DNA of 64,000 nt from Hofstenia miamia (Eukaryota; Xenacoelomorpha; Acoela; Hofsteniidae), in contig CABFPE010000042.1 of assembly GCA_900660155.1 (NCBI GenBank), forward strand, positions 448,900 through 512,899. The letters are read 5' to 3'. The notes below the pieces were generated by a model. That model was not told the DNA's origin, did not search any database, and was given only the letters and a program-made list of their open reading frames with translations. The position numbers and the translations under genes were made by a program. Shown piece after piece: positions 22,247 to 34,916 of this stretch (the first letter of the stretch is position 1; each line of letters begins with the position of its first letter).

Positions 22247-23600
22247 TCAATGAATCAAGCAGCTTGTGCACAGTGGTGCATACTCAGATGATAGTGAAGG
22301 AAACCTAGTGTCATCAGTAGCTTCCCAGATGTATTTTCTCAGTGTCTCAGAGAAAATGTTGAGATCAGAAAAAGTGCCCCCAAGATGGTTGACAATCATT
22401 TGGGGCAGGAGATGCCCTAGCAGACTACTTGCACCAAGGAGTCTGGCATAGAACTTTTTGAAACACTCCATGGCTTTCTTAGTGTTCACAGGGGATGATG
22501 ATAATGAGCATGAGTGTAGAAGCCAATTCTTCACTTTCCATGATACTGGGCAGATAGCTTGTGTGTGCACCTTCTAGCTAGATGCTCTCAGGTGTAATTG
22601 TCAAGAGGTAGTTAGAGTTGGCTAAGATCCAAACAGCTCCACATGACTGAATTAGTAGCACAAATTTTTCTGTAAATAATTTTTTTGGCATAGTTCTGCT
22701 GGTCTTGGGATGTGTAGAAAATCCGCAACTCCATGAGGAGTCTTTCAAATGATCAACTTTAATGTGAAGTTGGGCTAGAAATGTTGATAGTGGTCCAAAC
22801 AGACTCAGGGTTCTTGTTGGCTTTGAGGTTTGTCCAGACCTTGTTGATCTCAGTGAGCTTGGCAGTGCTCTGGGAAAAAGCAAAGCTGATGTGCAGATCT
22901 GTAACTAAGGCAAGGCCAGGCAAATTGACATTTATTGACTCAAGAGTTTGAGAGTGCACTGTGGCATCAATGATGAGCCTCATATTGACTGCCAGGTGGT
23001 GAGTTGGGATCTTCTTACAGAGAAGGAGATCTGCATAAATTAACTTTGTTATTGAAAAGACATTTGACTTGTACATACTAGTAGGGCAGTAATAGTTATT
23101 GTACAAAATGGTGAAGTTCTCCATTCAAAAGTTGAGGCTCTCAACCTGCTCAGTATGTTGTCTTGGTACTCCTCTCTCAGGAACATGATAAGGCAGATAT
23201 GTTCAACCTTCGTGAGTCTGTATGCTATTTTGATCTTCTTCATAATCTTTGGCTGTTCTATTTCACTAATGCAGAAGAAGTAGATAATGAGCAGGATCTT
23301 GAAGTCAAGGTTTACACACTCAAACCTCTGAATTTCACGTTTGTTAGTTAGGAGCTGACACAGATGCATGAGGTGAAAGTCCTTGTCAAACATAGTGTGA
23401 ACTATGCTCTGCCAAAAGGGCTGTTTAATTCCCCCTGGCATCCTTGAGTGTTGAATCCACCATGCATCCTTGAGTCATAGCATATGATTGTATTGACTTT
23501 GGGTCTATGCTCAGCATAGATAACAAATGGGATTACGTCCACCAAACAGGTGAGTGACTTGGTGTTGAAGGGCCACCTTAACTTATTCTTCATTTCTTTA
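22247..23600 (-). pseudogene. Unrecognised ORFs downstream of pol, envelope position
   Basis: Overlapping minus-strand frames at 23402-23593, 23049-23441, 22759-23124, 22578-22883 and 22247-22570 look like one longer coding region broken by shifts. They include a hydrophobic run LLIIYFFCISEI followed by a basic segment IMKKIKIAYRL, then LPGLALVTDLHISFAFS and, in the last frame, MECFKKFYARLLGASSLLGH. I recognise no family. The location after integrase on the same strand would suit an env-like or accessory gene, but no clear signal peptide, furin site or fusion peptide is visible. It could equally be a captured sequence. The inverted copy is at 31815-33161. Confidence 0.45.
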
Positions 23601-23799
23601 GACAGATTGTTGTGAGTGTAAACTCTTGTCTCCCACCTTAGAAGTTTTTCTTTGCCTCTCTTTCATCCTTGTTGATCTAATGCTAGTGGATGCATGTGAC
23701 AAAGGACCAGGACAAGAGGGGGTTTTCAAGTCACTTCAGGATGGTTGGGTGTTAGCACTAATGTTAGCCAAGGGCACTCTTACTTTACATGATTCCTTG

Positions 23800-23930
23800 C
23801 GTTCCCAAGGGGCTAGTTGGGGCCCCCAGTAGTCACATGAGTTCAGTTCCCAAGGGGCTAGTTGGTGCCCCAAGTAGTTGCAGGAAAGATCACACTCCTG
23901 AGGGGCTAGTAGGCGCCCCAAGTAGTGGCA
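23800..23930 (-). repeat. Three imperfect repeats around GGGGCNCCNACTAGCCCC
   Basis: Three units about 38-42 bp apart share a GC-rich, partly palindromic core (GGGGCACCAACTAGCCCCTT). Read on the plus strand they give repeated KGLVGAPSS. Diverged relatives occur in copy D (35680-35750), so the repeat belongs to the element's 3' region. The inverted copy is at 31478-31608. Confidence 0.75.
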
Positions 23931-24090
23931 ATGTCTGCTTTCAAAGTCCTCTGTGTGTGTCCTCTCTTGCTTCTGGGATGTGCTCTTGTCTATCAGTGTA
24001 GGGGATCATCTTGTTCCTCTCTCCACCTCATGGGTTAGGTCCTTGCAGCACTTGTCTTCTCATGAGTTGCTGATTTTCCATTCTTTTCAT

Positions 24091-24432
24091 CTATTCAACT
24101 TGGTTGCTAAACATAGAGATTAAATTAAGTTCCCAATCCTGGGTATTTAAATGATTTAAATACTCTTGGTCCCTAACTCTATGTCTAGGTCTAGGCAAAA
24201 CATGAGTAGCTGTAATGTTGCTACTATTACCAAGGTTACTAAAGTTACTATCATACTCAACTTTGGTGAGGTCGTTTTCCTCAAACTCATTTACTTTGTC
24301 ATCAACAAGTGAAAATTCACTATTTGGGTTGATGAAGTCATTATCAATGTCCTTGACAGTTCTCTTGAGTTGTTGAAAGTGGGCGACTCTCCCATTATTT
24401 AATAAGTACTTGTGGTGATCTAACACCATCAT
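24091..24432 (-). pseudogene. Integrase C-terminal tail, copy B
   Basis: VLDHHKYLLNNGRVAHFQ is the small strand-rich C-terminal motif of gypsy integrase. It is followed by an acidic stretch and a tail containing RPRHRVRDQEYLNHL. The frame ends at 24091. Copy D has the same motif at about 36200-36270. Confidence 0.7.
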
Positions 24433-24499
24433 TATAGTGAATGGACCTTGCCAGTTAGTGGCAAGCTTTCACACCTTATTAGCATCAGTAATTTGGTGA

Positions 24500-25200
24500 G
24501 GGAAGTATTCAAAGTCTCTGTTGCCAGGTTGTGATTGTTGCCATACAACTTGCAATTAAAGTTCTGCCATTGGCAGATAACAGACTGTTTGTGTTCCTAC
24601 AAATAGTAAGGTGCACTTCTTGTAGTTCATGTACCATACAATTCACAAAATTCTCCAAAGTAGGTTTATTGTAATCTGGAAACATGAAAGAAAGAAGCAT
24701 GCTTGCCTCACAACCAAACATTGCCTTAAAAGGAATGACCTTTGTAGTAGAATGCACTGCAGTATTGTAAAAATATTCCACTGCTTTGATAACTCTTTTC
24801 CAGTTTCAACCTGCTGCACAGGCAAGGGTGACTCAGATGAGTTTGATGACTGTATGGTTGAGCCTTTCCATGAATCCATTCAACTGTGGGGGATACAAGG
24901 TGGTGAACTTGTGGAGTATTTCAAGTTCTTTCCTTAGAGTTTCCATGAGATGGTTATCAAGTTGGGGACCATGATCAGAAACCAGGTGCTCCATGGGCCC
25001 AAGCTTAAGGATCCACTCCTTTACCACCTTTTCTCCAATAACCTTGGCAGTAGTGCTGTTGAGGGGGATGAGTCAGGTGTACTTGGTGAAGTGATCAATG
25101 AGCACTAAAAGGTACTGGTAACCATCGTCATCACAGGAGAGCTTCTCAATGTCCACATAGACTACCTCATTGGTAAGTTTGGCAGCTCAGCTGTGCAGCT
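24500..25200 (-). pseudogene. Integrase core, copy B
   Basis: The core reads VDIEKLSCDDDGYQYLLVLI and IDHFTKYT (first catalytic Asp, about 25080-25170), then HLVSDHGPQLDNH (second Asp, about 24950-24990) and NGFMERLNHTVIK (catalytic Glu, about 24840-24875), followed by YNTAVHSTTKVIPFKAMFG. One in-frame stop lies in the first part and a frame change near 24800. All three catalytic residues are present. Confidence 0.8.
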
Positions 25201-25599
25201 GGTCTCACTGTTCCAGAAAATGTCAAGCTACTTGCAATAGACAGGTGGTACATTTGTTGATTACATCCTGCACAGTGGCTCTGATACCAATAGTCACACA
25301 CCTCACATTAAATTTATGCTCTGTTAGAATAATGCCTAAGTGGCCCTTTTCATGAATCTTTCACACCAAATCCCTTTGGAAATAATCAGGGACAGATAAC
25401 TGACTGTTCTGACTTTCAGTGTAAAGTAGGCCTGCATTGGTTTGTTTCCAATTGTATCACTGGAAGTATCAATTGGCAACAGGACTGAGGATTTAATTAT
25501 TATGCTTTAGTTTTGCTATGATTTCATTTAGCACCTTATCAAGTTGCTGATGTTGGAGAATTTCCACTTCAGTAATCTCTTCTTTCCAAGAATCAGAAG

Positions 25600-26268
25600 A
25601 ATAGCATTCCCATGGCAGTCTGTGCTGATCTCAGGAAGGCACTTGTATTCACTAAGCAGAATGAATGCAAATGGCTTCTTCTATCCTGGTGGCTTTCAAA
25701 GATCACACTTGTAATTGGGGAGAGCAGTCCAGTTATCCACATTGATGTGAAGTCCCCCTGGATGGTGCTGTATCATAATTGTAAAGTCATTCAGATTTTC
25801 AATACATCAGGCAACTATGTTGGATTTGTCCCCTCAAAATTGCTTTAACCAAGCTAGCACAGAATTAGCAGTTCACACTGTGAAGTGATGGCCAAGGATA
25901 AACAAACAAAATTTCTTCAGACTCTCCACCAATGCTAGCATCTCAGACTTTGTGGCACCATAGTTCTGCTCAGCATTTCTGAGTTTCCAACTGAAGTACT
26001 GGATCAGGCATTCAATCCCATTAATGACCTGGCTAAGGACTCTGCTAATTGCAACTGAGTTGGCATCACAATCAATAATAAACCCTTTCAAATAGTCCAG
26101 TGTATTTAGCCTGTGAAATTTCCTTAGCTCTAGCTTGACAGTGTTGAGCTTCTCTTGCTCTACCAACATCCACTTGAACTCCACACTATGCCATAGAAGA
26201 TTAGAACTATCCTTAGTCTTATTTGCCAGTTCTGAAATGAAGGTGCTGTAATAATTCAAAAAACCCAA
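25600..26268 (-). pseudogene. RNase H and linker, copy B
   Basis: MGFLNYYSTFISELANKTKD is the RT connection motif. It is followed by GFIIDCDANSVAISRVLSQV (catalytic Asp of RNase H, CDAN for TDAS) and NYGATKSEMLALVESLKKF (catalytic Glu helix). The linker to integrase runs to about 25600 with stops. Confidence 0.8.
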
Positions 26269-26360
26269 AAGGCATTAAAAGTCCCTATGAGATTGTGGAG
26301 TTTTGATCTTTTTCAAGTGATCCTTAACATTGTTTTTGATGGAAATATGACCAGGTTTGA

Positions 26361-27092
26361 TTACTCTTCTGAGAAAGGTGACACATGGCTCATAAGAGAG
26401 CACTTGTTTGCATTAATGTGGAGGCTGGATTCATGCAGGATGCCAAGAGTTCTCCCAAGCCTCTCCAGATGGTTGGGAAAGGTATTCCCAGCAACAAGGA
26501 TGTCATCCATATAGGCCATGATGCCTGGTTCTAACATGTTGGCACCATTCCTAAGCACACAGGTAATGTAGTGCTGAAAAGTCATCAGGGCATTGCAGAG
26601 AACAAAAGCCATGTACTTCCACTTGAAGAGAGCATATGGTGTAATAAAGGCAGTCTTCAGAATGTTGGTGGGCTTCATGGGCACCTGCCAATATGCCTTG
26701 CATAAATCAAGTTGAGTGAACAGCTTGTATTGACTGCTGTTATATAAAAGATCATCAATGCAGGGAAGCAGATATGTATCCTTTAGTATGACATCATTTA
26801 GCTTCTGAAAATCCACACAGAGGCAGTACTTCTTGCCCTGCTTAATGAAAACATTGGTCTCTGCATAAGGACTATTGCTGCCCTGAATTATTCTGCTCTC
26901 TATAAGGTCACTGAGGATTTTCTCAAATTCTTCCCAAAGGTCATGGCAGAGGTCCAGGGAGAAGTTGACTCCAGTGTAAAGCTTCCCTTTATACCTGGAA
27001 ACCATGACATTGCCTACATAAGGGGCATTGGTGGCAACTGCAAAATGACGCCAGTGTTGAGGCTCAACAAGCACTTGCTTGAAAAATTTCAA
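26361..27092 (-). pseudogene. Reverse transcriptase, copy B, with YMDD
   Basis: This is a single open frame of 243 residues. It has SRIIQGSNSPYAETNVF, CLCVDFQKLNDVI, QLDLCKAYWQVPM, a segment ending FITPYALFKWKYMAF, and the catalytic box GIMAYMDDILVAG (26490-26530), then HINANKCSLM. All main RT motifs are present. It ends at 26361 in a frame change before the RNase H part. RT copies the element RNA into DNA. This is the best preserved polymerase in the window. Confidence 0.88.
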
Positions 27093-27199
27093 CAGAATGT
27101 CTTGCTTGGGAATGGTATTAATTTCCTGCCTGTTTTCATTTCACAGATAGAAATTGTATTGCTATGTTGTAGGGCAGTGGCTGGTCACAAGTGTTGATA

Positions 27200-27490
27200 A
27201 TGATCAGATCCATGGAAAACAGTTCTTGCAAATGTGTAGCTCCAAATTTGGTATGTGACCTTTCAGGGAGCATCCAACATGCGTGCCATGGACAGGAGGA
27301 GCTCATCCCTTGTTAAACATAATTTAGAACAACAAGTGTCCTTAATAATGGAGGCAGAGGCTGGTATCAATAGTGACATTAACCAAAAATCCATTTATAT
27401 TCACAGGGATGACATTAGTATGCACAGTGAGGTAATGACCAGAACATCTTGTGCACAGTTTATAGGAAGCAGTGCTCCAACTAGTTTGAT
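27200..27490 (-). pseudogene. Protease region of copy B, frameshifted
   Basis: It has the same sequence and same lesion at the Asp-Thr-Gly motif as copy A (about 27362-27378). Confidence 0.7.
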
Positions 27491-27494
27491 GAAT

Positions 27495-29140
27495 CTACAA
27501 AATTAACAGTGGATCAGGAGGATCCTCCTTGGTCTTGGGCTCATCAATGATGAAGCCCTCACTATTGGCAACTAAACAAATTACAGCACAGCATTGAGAC
27601 TTCATGTGACCCTTCTGACCACAGCAGAAACAGGGAGTTTGTTCAAGTTCTATCTTCACTTTGGGAGTAACAGTGCTTGAGGAAGTAGGAGGTTTCTGCA
27701 ATGAAGAACCTGCTTTATAATCTCTGGCATCTTTGTTGATATGAGTAGTATTGTGAAGCATGTACACAATGCTAATAGCTTTACAAATTATCAGGTTGAG
27801 ATCGTCTTCAGGATCACACTTGAGTTCAACACAACTATGAATGTTGGGCAGAAAACCCTGACAAATATACAAAATAGATCATGCTTTGAATATTCAGGAG
27901 TAAGCTTGCTTAAGTGAAACAACCTTTTTACCTCCGTGATGTACATACAGACATTGTAGCCCTTCTTGAACAAGAGATTGCAAAGTAGTGTCTTGTATTG
28001 ATGCTTAATGTGAGGCGCCTTGTAGTGGTCCTTGAAATAGCTGATTAGAAGTTGGTAATTAGTCTTGATGTCTTGGTTGAGCATTATATATTGGTTATAT
28101 GTGAGATCTTGTAAGTAGGTTGGGAATTGTGCAATGGCAGCATCCTGAGTGACTTTATACTGCCTCATGGTTAACTCAAAGAGGAAGAACCACTTTTCAA
28201 AAGTGTGTGAGATTTCGTCAATCTTTCTAGTGAACTTAGGCAATATAGAATGGCCATTGAATAGATATGTGGTTTCATTTCCAACAGCATTTGTGGGCAA
28301 GATATACTTAGTAAAGCACAGACCACTGGAAGTGGCAGACACAGCATAGCCATTTGGTAAGGGAGGCAAAGTTGGAACTGAAACTGTAGGAGTAACAAGT
28401 ATTGACAGGTGTTCAGGCAAGATAGCCATGGTCAGCATGTATGGAACTGGGGTGGCAACAGTGGCCAATGTAGAAACATGAGTGATTGCAGATTGTGTAA
28501 AGGTGGGATCTCCAGTTGTAAAAGAAGTGACTGGAGTAACAATGGGGTAGCATTAGTTATGACAGTTGCAATTGGAAAATGTGCCTTGATCATCTGGGAG
28601 ACTTGATTCAAGAGGTGTTCAGAGAAAGCATCCAGAGCTTCTTCTAAGACATCTTAAGTGACACATTCAGAATGTCTAGGAAAGCAGAGCGCGGAATAGG
28701 GAGTGCTTTGCAGCAATGGAAATGCAGACAACAGTGTTGTTAGACTGTCAACTTGGATAGTCAAAGAAGTAATGGCATTCTGTAGTAGCTTTTCTCTCTG
28801 CCAAGCATCAGCAGCTTGCTGCTTCATCTCAGTTCACAATGAATCAAGGCATTTTTCACAAATGAGATTTTAATCATTTTGCTCAGCAAAAGTGGCTTGG
28901 AGTTGTTCAACCTCAGAGGGCTGAGGCAGAGAAGATGGTGACTGGGGGCAACTTCAAAACGGATCCCAAGACAAAGGGTGAAAAGTTGCAGACAATGACT
29001 GGTTAGCATGGGTAGGAGAGGATAAATTGAGTAAAGAATTAAATCCAATGGTATGAGGGGCAACATTTGGGTTGCCATCACCCACACTGGGGAACCCTGA
29101 GTGGGAGTCCCATTACAAGAAAAACTATTGAAATCCATCA
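27495..29140 (-). pseudogene. Gag of gypsy copy B
   Basis: Capsid frame 27791-28468 and nucleocapsid frame 27495-27872 with CFCCGQKGHMKSQC. The N-terminal part starts near MDFNSFSCNGT at 29138. It differs from copy A at only a few residues (for example Gln for Lys in the knuckle). Confidence 0.75.
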
Positions 29141-29566
29141 GGAAAAATGTAACAAAATTACAGAAAACAATTCCAACAATTTGAAAGCAAAACTCCAACC
29201 ACATTCAGAGAAACAACAGCTAGTAATGGTTAAACAGCACAGTGTAGGGTATGACAACAACAAAATAACAACCAAAAAAGTAAAAACAACTTTGAAGCTC
29301 AGTGACAACTTCAAAGTACAGAACTGCAGCATAAAAATAACATAAGAGGTAAAGTTATGCATCACTTGGTAGTGCAGTTGATTCATGGCCAGGGGAAACA
29401 ACTATCCCAGCTGGCTTGCACCAAAAAGAAAGAACAAGACCAAATATGATAAGAAAACAGGTAACAATTCTGCACCTTGTCACAATTACCAGGCAAAATC
29501 AGGTGACCACCTTAGTAGCTTCAACAGAATAGAGTAGAGAGTTCAACTGATACCCTAATTTGTCTA

Positions 29567-29586
29567 GAATCACGTCAGGGTCACCA
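29567..29586 (-). other. Primer-binding site, tRNA-Trp type (copy B)
   Basis: The minus strand reads TGGTGACCCTGACGTGATTC, identical to copy A. The LTR end GATTCTACA lies directly before it (29595-29587). Confidence 0.75.
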
Positions 29587-30154
29587 TGTAGAATCACAGG
29601 GGAGATTGAAGGTTGCAAAGCTTACCATTGTAGAGAGTTACCCACATTCTAGCAAAAGAAAGATTGATGGTTCACTGATTTCACTTAAAGAAATAACAGA
29701 AATTATCCATAGAGAACAGACTTCCAGCAGTGACCAATTCACACAGCATCACAGCAAAGCCATCCTTACTCACCAAGGTGCTAATTGTGTGTCTCAAGTA
29801 GTAATTTCTAGCTCAGTAAACAATTCATCTCAGAGTTCTATTATCTCAGCTCATGTAAATAAATAACAAACAAAATTCACATAATTACTGTGGATTCATG
29901 TTCACCAATGGCATAATATATTTGTAGTGTGTTCTTATTATGTGCATGTATGAAATGAAATGATTGAATTAAGAGTTCTTAATCCCTACACCTAATCATA
30001 GCCATAACCTAAAGCAACCATGATTTGGGGTTTCACCATCAAGGAGCTAGTTATCACCCCAGGACTGGTGCAGTTTCCTCCCAAATTGTTGCTGGATCTT
30101 AAGCAGTAATTATTAGATTAAAATCCATGGAGAAACCTAAAAGGGGGATAGCAT
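29587..30154 (-). repeat. 5' LTR of copy B, cut by the gap
   Basis: This is the 3' 568 bp of the LTR, matching 17833-18400 in inverse. About 373 bp of LTR, down to the TGTAGAG start, should lie within the gap. Confidence 0.8.
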
Positions 30155-31154
30155 NNNNNNNNNNNNNNNNNNNNNNNNNNNNNNNNNNNNNNNNNNNNNN
30201 NNNNNNNNNNNNNNNNNNNNNNNNNNNNNNNNNNNNNNNNNNNNNNNNNNNNNNNNNNNNNNNNNNNNNNNNNNNNNNNNNNNNNNNNNNNNNNNNNNNN
30301 NNNNNNNNNNNNNNNNNNNNNNNNNNNNNNNNNNNNNNNNNNNNNNNNNNNNNNNNNNNNNNNNNNNNNNNNNNNNNNNNNNNNNNNNNNNNNNNNNNNN
30401 NNNNNNNNNNNNNNNNNNNNNNNNNNNNNNNNNNNNNNNNNNNNNNNNNNNNNNNNNNNNNNNNNNNNNNNNNNNNNNNNNNNNNNNNNNNNNNNNNNNN
30501 NNNNNNNNNNNNNNNNNNNNNNNNNNNNNNNNNNNNNNNNNNNNNNNNNNNNNNNNNNNNNNNNNNNNNNNNNNNNNNNNNNNNNNNNNNNNNNNNNNNN
30601 NNNNNNNNNNNNNNNNNNNNNNNNNNNNNNNNNNNNNNNNNNNNNNNNNNNNNNNNNNNNNNNNNNNNNNNNNNNNNNNNNNNNNNNNNNNNNNNNNNNN
30701 NNNNNNNNNNNNNNNNNNNNNNNNNNNNNNNNNNNNNNNNNNNNNNNNNNNNNNNNNNNNNNNNNNNNNNNNNNNNNNNNNNNNNNNNNNNNNNNNNNNN
30801 NNNNNNNNNNNNNNNNNNNNNNNNNNNNNNNNNNNNNNNNNNNNNNNNNNNNNNNNNNNNNNNNNNNNNNNNNNNNNNNNNNNNNNNNNNNNNNNNNNNN
30901 NNNNNNNNNNNNNNNNNNNNNNNNNNNNNNNNNNNNNNNNNNNNNNNNNNNNNNNNNNNNNNNNNNNNNNNNNNNNNNNNNNNNNNNNNNNNNNNNNNNN
31001 NNNNNNNNNNNNNNNNNNNNNNNNNNNNNNNNNNNNNNNNNNNNNNNNNNNNNNNNNNNNNNNNNNNNNNNNNNNNNNNNNNNNNNNNNNNNNNNNNNNN
31101 NNNNNNNNNNNNNNNNNNNNNNNNNNNNNNNNNNNNNNNNNNNNNNNNNNNNNN
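30155..31154. other. Assembly gap of 1000 N
   Basis: Exactly 1000 undetermined bases, a conventional length for a gap of unknown size. The left flank lies inside the LTR of copy B, and the right flank starts inside the 3' region of another copy. Confidence 0.99.
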
Positions 31155-31814
31155 TGATAGTAACTTTAGTAACCTTGGTAATAGTAGCAACATTACAGCT
31201 ACTCATGTTTTGCCTAGACCTAGACATAGAGTTAGGGACCAAGAGTATTTAAATCATTTAAATACCCAGGATTGGGAACTTAATTTAATCTCTATGTTTA
31301 GCAACCAAGTTGAATAGATGAAAAGAATGGAAAATCAGCAACTCATGAGAAGACAAGTGCTGCAAGGACCTAACCCATGAGGTGGAGAGAGGAACAAGAT
31401 GATCCCCTACACTGATAGACAAGAGCACATCCCAGAAGCAAGAGAGGACACACACAGAGGACTTTGAAAGCAGACATTGCCACTACTTGGGGCGCCTACT
31501 AGCCCCTCAGGAGTGTGATCTTTCCTGCAACTACTTGGGGCACCAACTAGCCCCTTGGGAGCTGAACTCATGTGACTACTGGGGGCACCAACTAGCCCCT
31601 TGGGAACGCAAGGAATCATGTAAAGTAAGAGTGCCCTTGGCTAACATTAGTGCTAACACCCAACCATCCTGAAGTGACTTGAAAACCCCCTCTTGTCCTG
31701 GTCCTTTGTCACATGCATCCACTAGCATTAGATCAACAAGGATGAAAGAGAGGCAAAGAAAAACTTCTAAGGTGGGAGACAAGAGTTTACACTCACAACA
31801 ATCTGTCTAAAGAA

Positions 31815-33161
31815 ATGAAGAATAAGTTAAGGTGGCCCTTCAACACCAAGTCACTCACCTGTTTGGTGGACGTAATCCCATTTGTTATCTATGCTGAGCA
31901 TAGACCCAAAGTCAATACAATCATATGCTATGACTCAAGGATGCATGGTGGATTCAACACTCAAGGATGCCAGGGGGAATTAAACAGCCCTTTTGGCAGA
32001 GCATAGTTCACACTATGTTTGACAAGGACTTTCACCTCATGCATCTGTGTCAGCTCCTAACTAACAAACGTGAAATTCAGAGGTTTGAGTGTGTAAACCT
32101 TGACTTCAAGATCCTGCTCATTATCTACTTCTTCTGCATTAGTGAAATAGAACAGCCAAAGATTATGAAGAAGATCAAAATAGCATACAGACTCACGAAG
32201 GTTGAACATATCTGCCTTATCATGTTCCTGAGAGAGGAGTACCAAGACAACATACTGAGCAGGTTGAGAGCCTCAACTTTTGAATGGAGAACTTCACCAT
32301 TTTGTACAATAACTATTACTGCCCTACTAGTATGTACAAGTCAAATGTCTTTTCAATAACAAAGTTAATTTATGCAGATCTCCTTCTCTGTAAGAAGATC
32401 CCAACTCACCACCTGGCAGTCAATATGAGGCTCATCATTGATGCCACAGTGCACTCTCAAACTCTTGAGTCAATAAATGTCAATTTGCCTGGCCTTGCCT
32501 TAGTTACAGATCTGCACATCAGCTTTGCTTTTTCCCAGAGCACTGCCAAGCTCACTGAGATCAACAAGGTCTGGACAAACCTCAAAGCCAACAAGAACCC
32601 TGAGTCTGTTTGGACCACTATCAACATTTCTAGCCCAACTTCACATTAAAGTTGATCATTTGAAAGACTCCTCATGGAGTTGCGGATTTTCTACACATCC
32701 CAAGACCAGCAGAACTATGCCAAAAAAATTATTTACAGAAAAATTTGTGCTACTAATTCAGTCATGTGGAGCTGTTTGGATCTTAGCCAACTCTAACTAC
32801 CTCTTGACAATTACACCTGAGAGCATCTAGCTAGAAGGTGCACACACAAGCTATCTGCCCAGTATCATGGAAAGTGAAGAATTGGCTTCTACACTCATGC
32901 TCATTATCATCATCCCCTGTGAACACTAAGAAAGCCATGGAGTGTTTCAAAAAGTTCTATGCCAGACTCCTTGGTGCAAGTAGTCTGCTAGGGCATCTCC
33001 TGCCCCAAATGATTGTCAACCATCTTGGGGGCACTTTTTCTGATCTCAACATTTTCTCTGAGACACTGAGAAAATACATCTGGGAAGCTACTGATGACAC
33101 TAGGTTTCCTTCACTATCATCTGAGTATGCACCACTGTGCACAAGCTGCTTGATTCATTGA
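31815..33161 (+). pseudogene. Unrecognised ORFs, envelope position (copy C)
   Basis: This is the inverted duplicate of the 22247-23600 region with essentially the same frames (31815-32006, 31967-32359, 32284-32649, 32525-32830, 32838-33161) and the same breaks. No family was recognised. Confidence 0.45.
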
Positions 33162-33517
33162 GAGCCTGGATCAACACGACATTTTCTAGAGCTGATAAGT
33201 CATTACAACATTCATACCAAGACTGAGATCTGCAACCAAGTTGCAGAGACCTGCAGGCAAGCTGCAAAGGATGGCAAAATAGTCCCCATCACTGTCATTG
33301 AAAAAACAATACACTCACCCAAACAATTTTACCAAGAAGAAGAGTTACTTTCCTCTTCCACAATCAAAGTCTCTCCTAGTACCAGAGCTCTCATTAAGGC
33401 TGTCACCTGTGGAAGTTTTCCAGCTTTGCTAGCTCTCCTGTGCCTTCCCCAGCCTGGTCTATTACTGAAGACAAGTGCATCTTAACAATCTAGCACCACC
33501 CTGACAAGTTTACAAGA

Positions 33518-33823
33518 AGCTCTCTATTGTCAACCACATTATCATGTAGAATCATCCAAACAAATCTAAAAGTTGCAAACGTCAAACTAAGATGAGAATA
33601 AGATCAAAGAGATGATGATTAGAAATATTGTATTTAGATCAATTAGATTAATTTAGATTCATTTTTATTATGCAACCAAGAAACAATATGTGTCAGAAAT
33701 AAGAGATTAGTATCAGTTGATAATAATACTTTTGGCAAAATGAGGGGTGAAATTTTTTTCATTATTTTTAGCTGCCATTACTTGGCAGACGAGAGTTTAA
33801 ATATGAATCAACAGGTACTTTTC
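33518..33823 (-). repeat. Dispersed repeat R, copy 4 (inverted)
   Basis: Inverse match of 21585-21890 with a few changes, such as a longer T run near 33755. Confidence 0.6.
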
Positions 33824-34025
33824 TAGATTTTCTCCAAAGTAGGTTTATTGTAATCTGGAAACATGACAGAAAGAAGAATGCTTGCCTCACAACCAAACAT
33901 TGCCTTAAAAGGCCTGACCTTTGTAGTAGAATAGCATTCCCATGGCAGTCTGTGCTGATCTCCGGAAGGCACTTGTATTCACTAAGCAGAATGAATGCAA
34001 ATGGCTTCTTCTATCCTGGTGGCTT

Positions 34026-34514
34026 TCAAAGATCACACTTGTAACTGGGGAGAGCATATGGTGTAATAAAGGCAGTCTTCAGAATGTTGGTGGGCTTCAT
34101 GGGCAATGGCCAATATGCCTTGCATAAATCAAGGTGAGTGAACAGCTTGTATTGACTGCAGTTATATAAAAGATCATCAATGCAGGGAAGCAGATATGTA
34201 TCCTTTAGTATGACATCATTTAGCTTCTGAAAATCCACACAGAGGCAGTACTTCTTGCCCTGCTTAATGAAAACATTGGTCTCTGCATAAGGACTATTGC
34301 TGCCCTGAATTATTCTGCTCTCTATAAGGTCACTGAGGATTTTCTCATATTCTTCCCAAAGGTCATGGCAGAGGTCCAGGGAGAAGTTGACTCCAGTGTA
34401 AAGCTTCCCTTTATACCTGGAAACCATGACATTGCCTACATAAGGGGCATTGGTGGCAACTGCAAAATGACGCCAGTGTTGAGGCTCAACAAGCACTTGC
34501 TTGAAAAATTTCAA
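34026..34514 (-). pseudogene. Reverse transcriptase N-terminal half, copy C
   Basis: Same 162-residue frame as copy A, including the truncation at PYALPSYKCDL. The YxDD box is absent. Confidence 0.85.
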
Positions 34515-34916
34515 CAGAATGTCTTGCTTGGGAATGGTATTAATTTCCTGCCTGTTTTCATTTCACAGATAGAAATTGTATTGCTATGTTGTAGGGCAGT
34601 GGCTGGTCACAAGTGTTGATAATGATCAGATCCATGGAAAACAGTTCTTGCAAATGTGTAGCTCCAAATTTGGTATGTGACCTTTCAGGGAGCATCCAAC
34701 ATGCGTGCCATGGACAGGAGGAGCTCATCCCTTGTTAAACATAATTTAGAACAACAAGTGTCCTTAATAATGGAGGCAGAGGCTGGTATCAATAGTGACA
34801 TTAACCAAAAATCCATTTATATTCACAGGGATGACATTAGTATGCACAGTGAGGTAATGACCAGAACATCTTGTGCACAGTTTATTGGAAACAGTGCTCC
34901 AACTAGTTTGATGAAT

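Larger units (their letters stand above)
21891..30154 (-). mobile_element. Gypsy copy B, most complete pol of the A/B/C group
   Basis: Reading right to left it has a partial 5' LTR (30154-29587, cut by the gap), tRNA-Trp primer site, gag, frameshifted protease, RT with YMDD, RNase H, integrase, a repeat-bearing tail, and unrecognised ORFs in the position an envelope gene would take (23.6-22.2 kb). No 3' LTR was found on its left, where repeat R and copy A follow. Its first 3.5 kb is the inverted match of copy A. Confidence 0.75.

Noticed and set aside
30099..31317. Long open frames running through the N block
   Set aside because: They consist almost wholly of undetermined bases and are artefacts of translating the gap.
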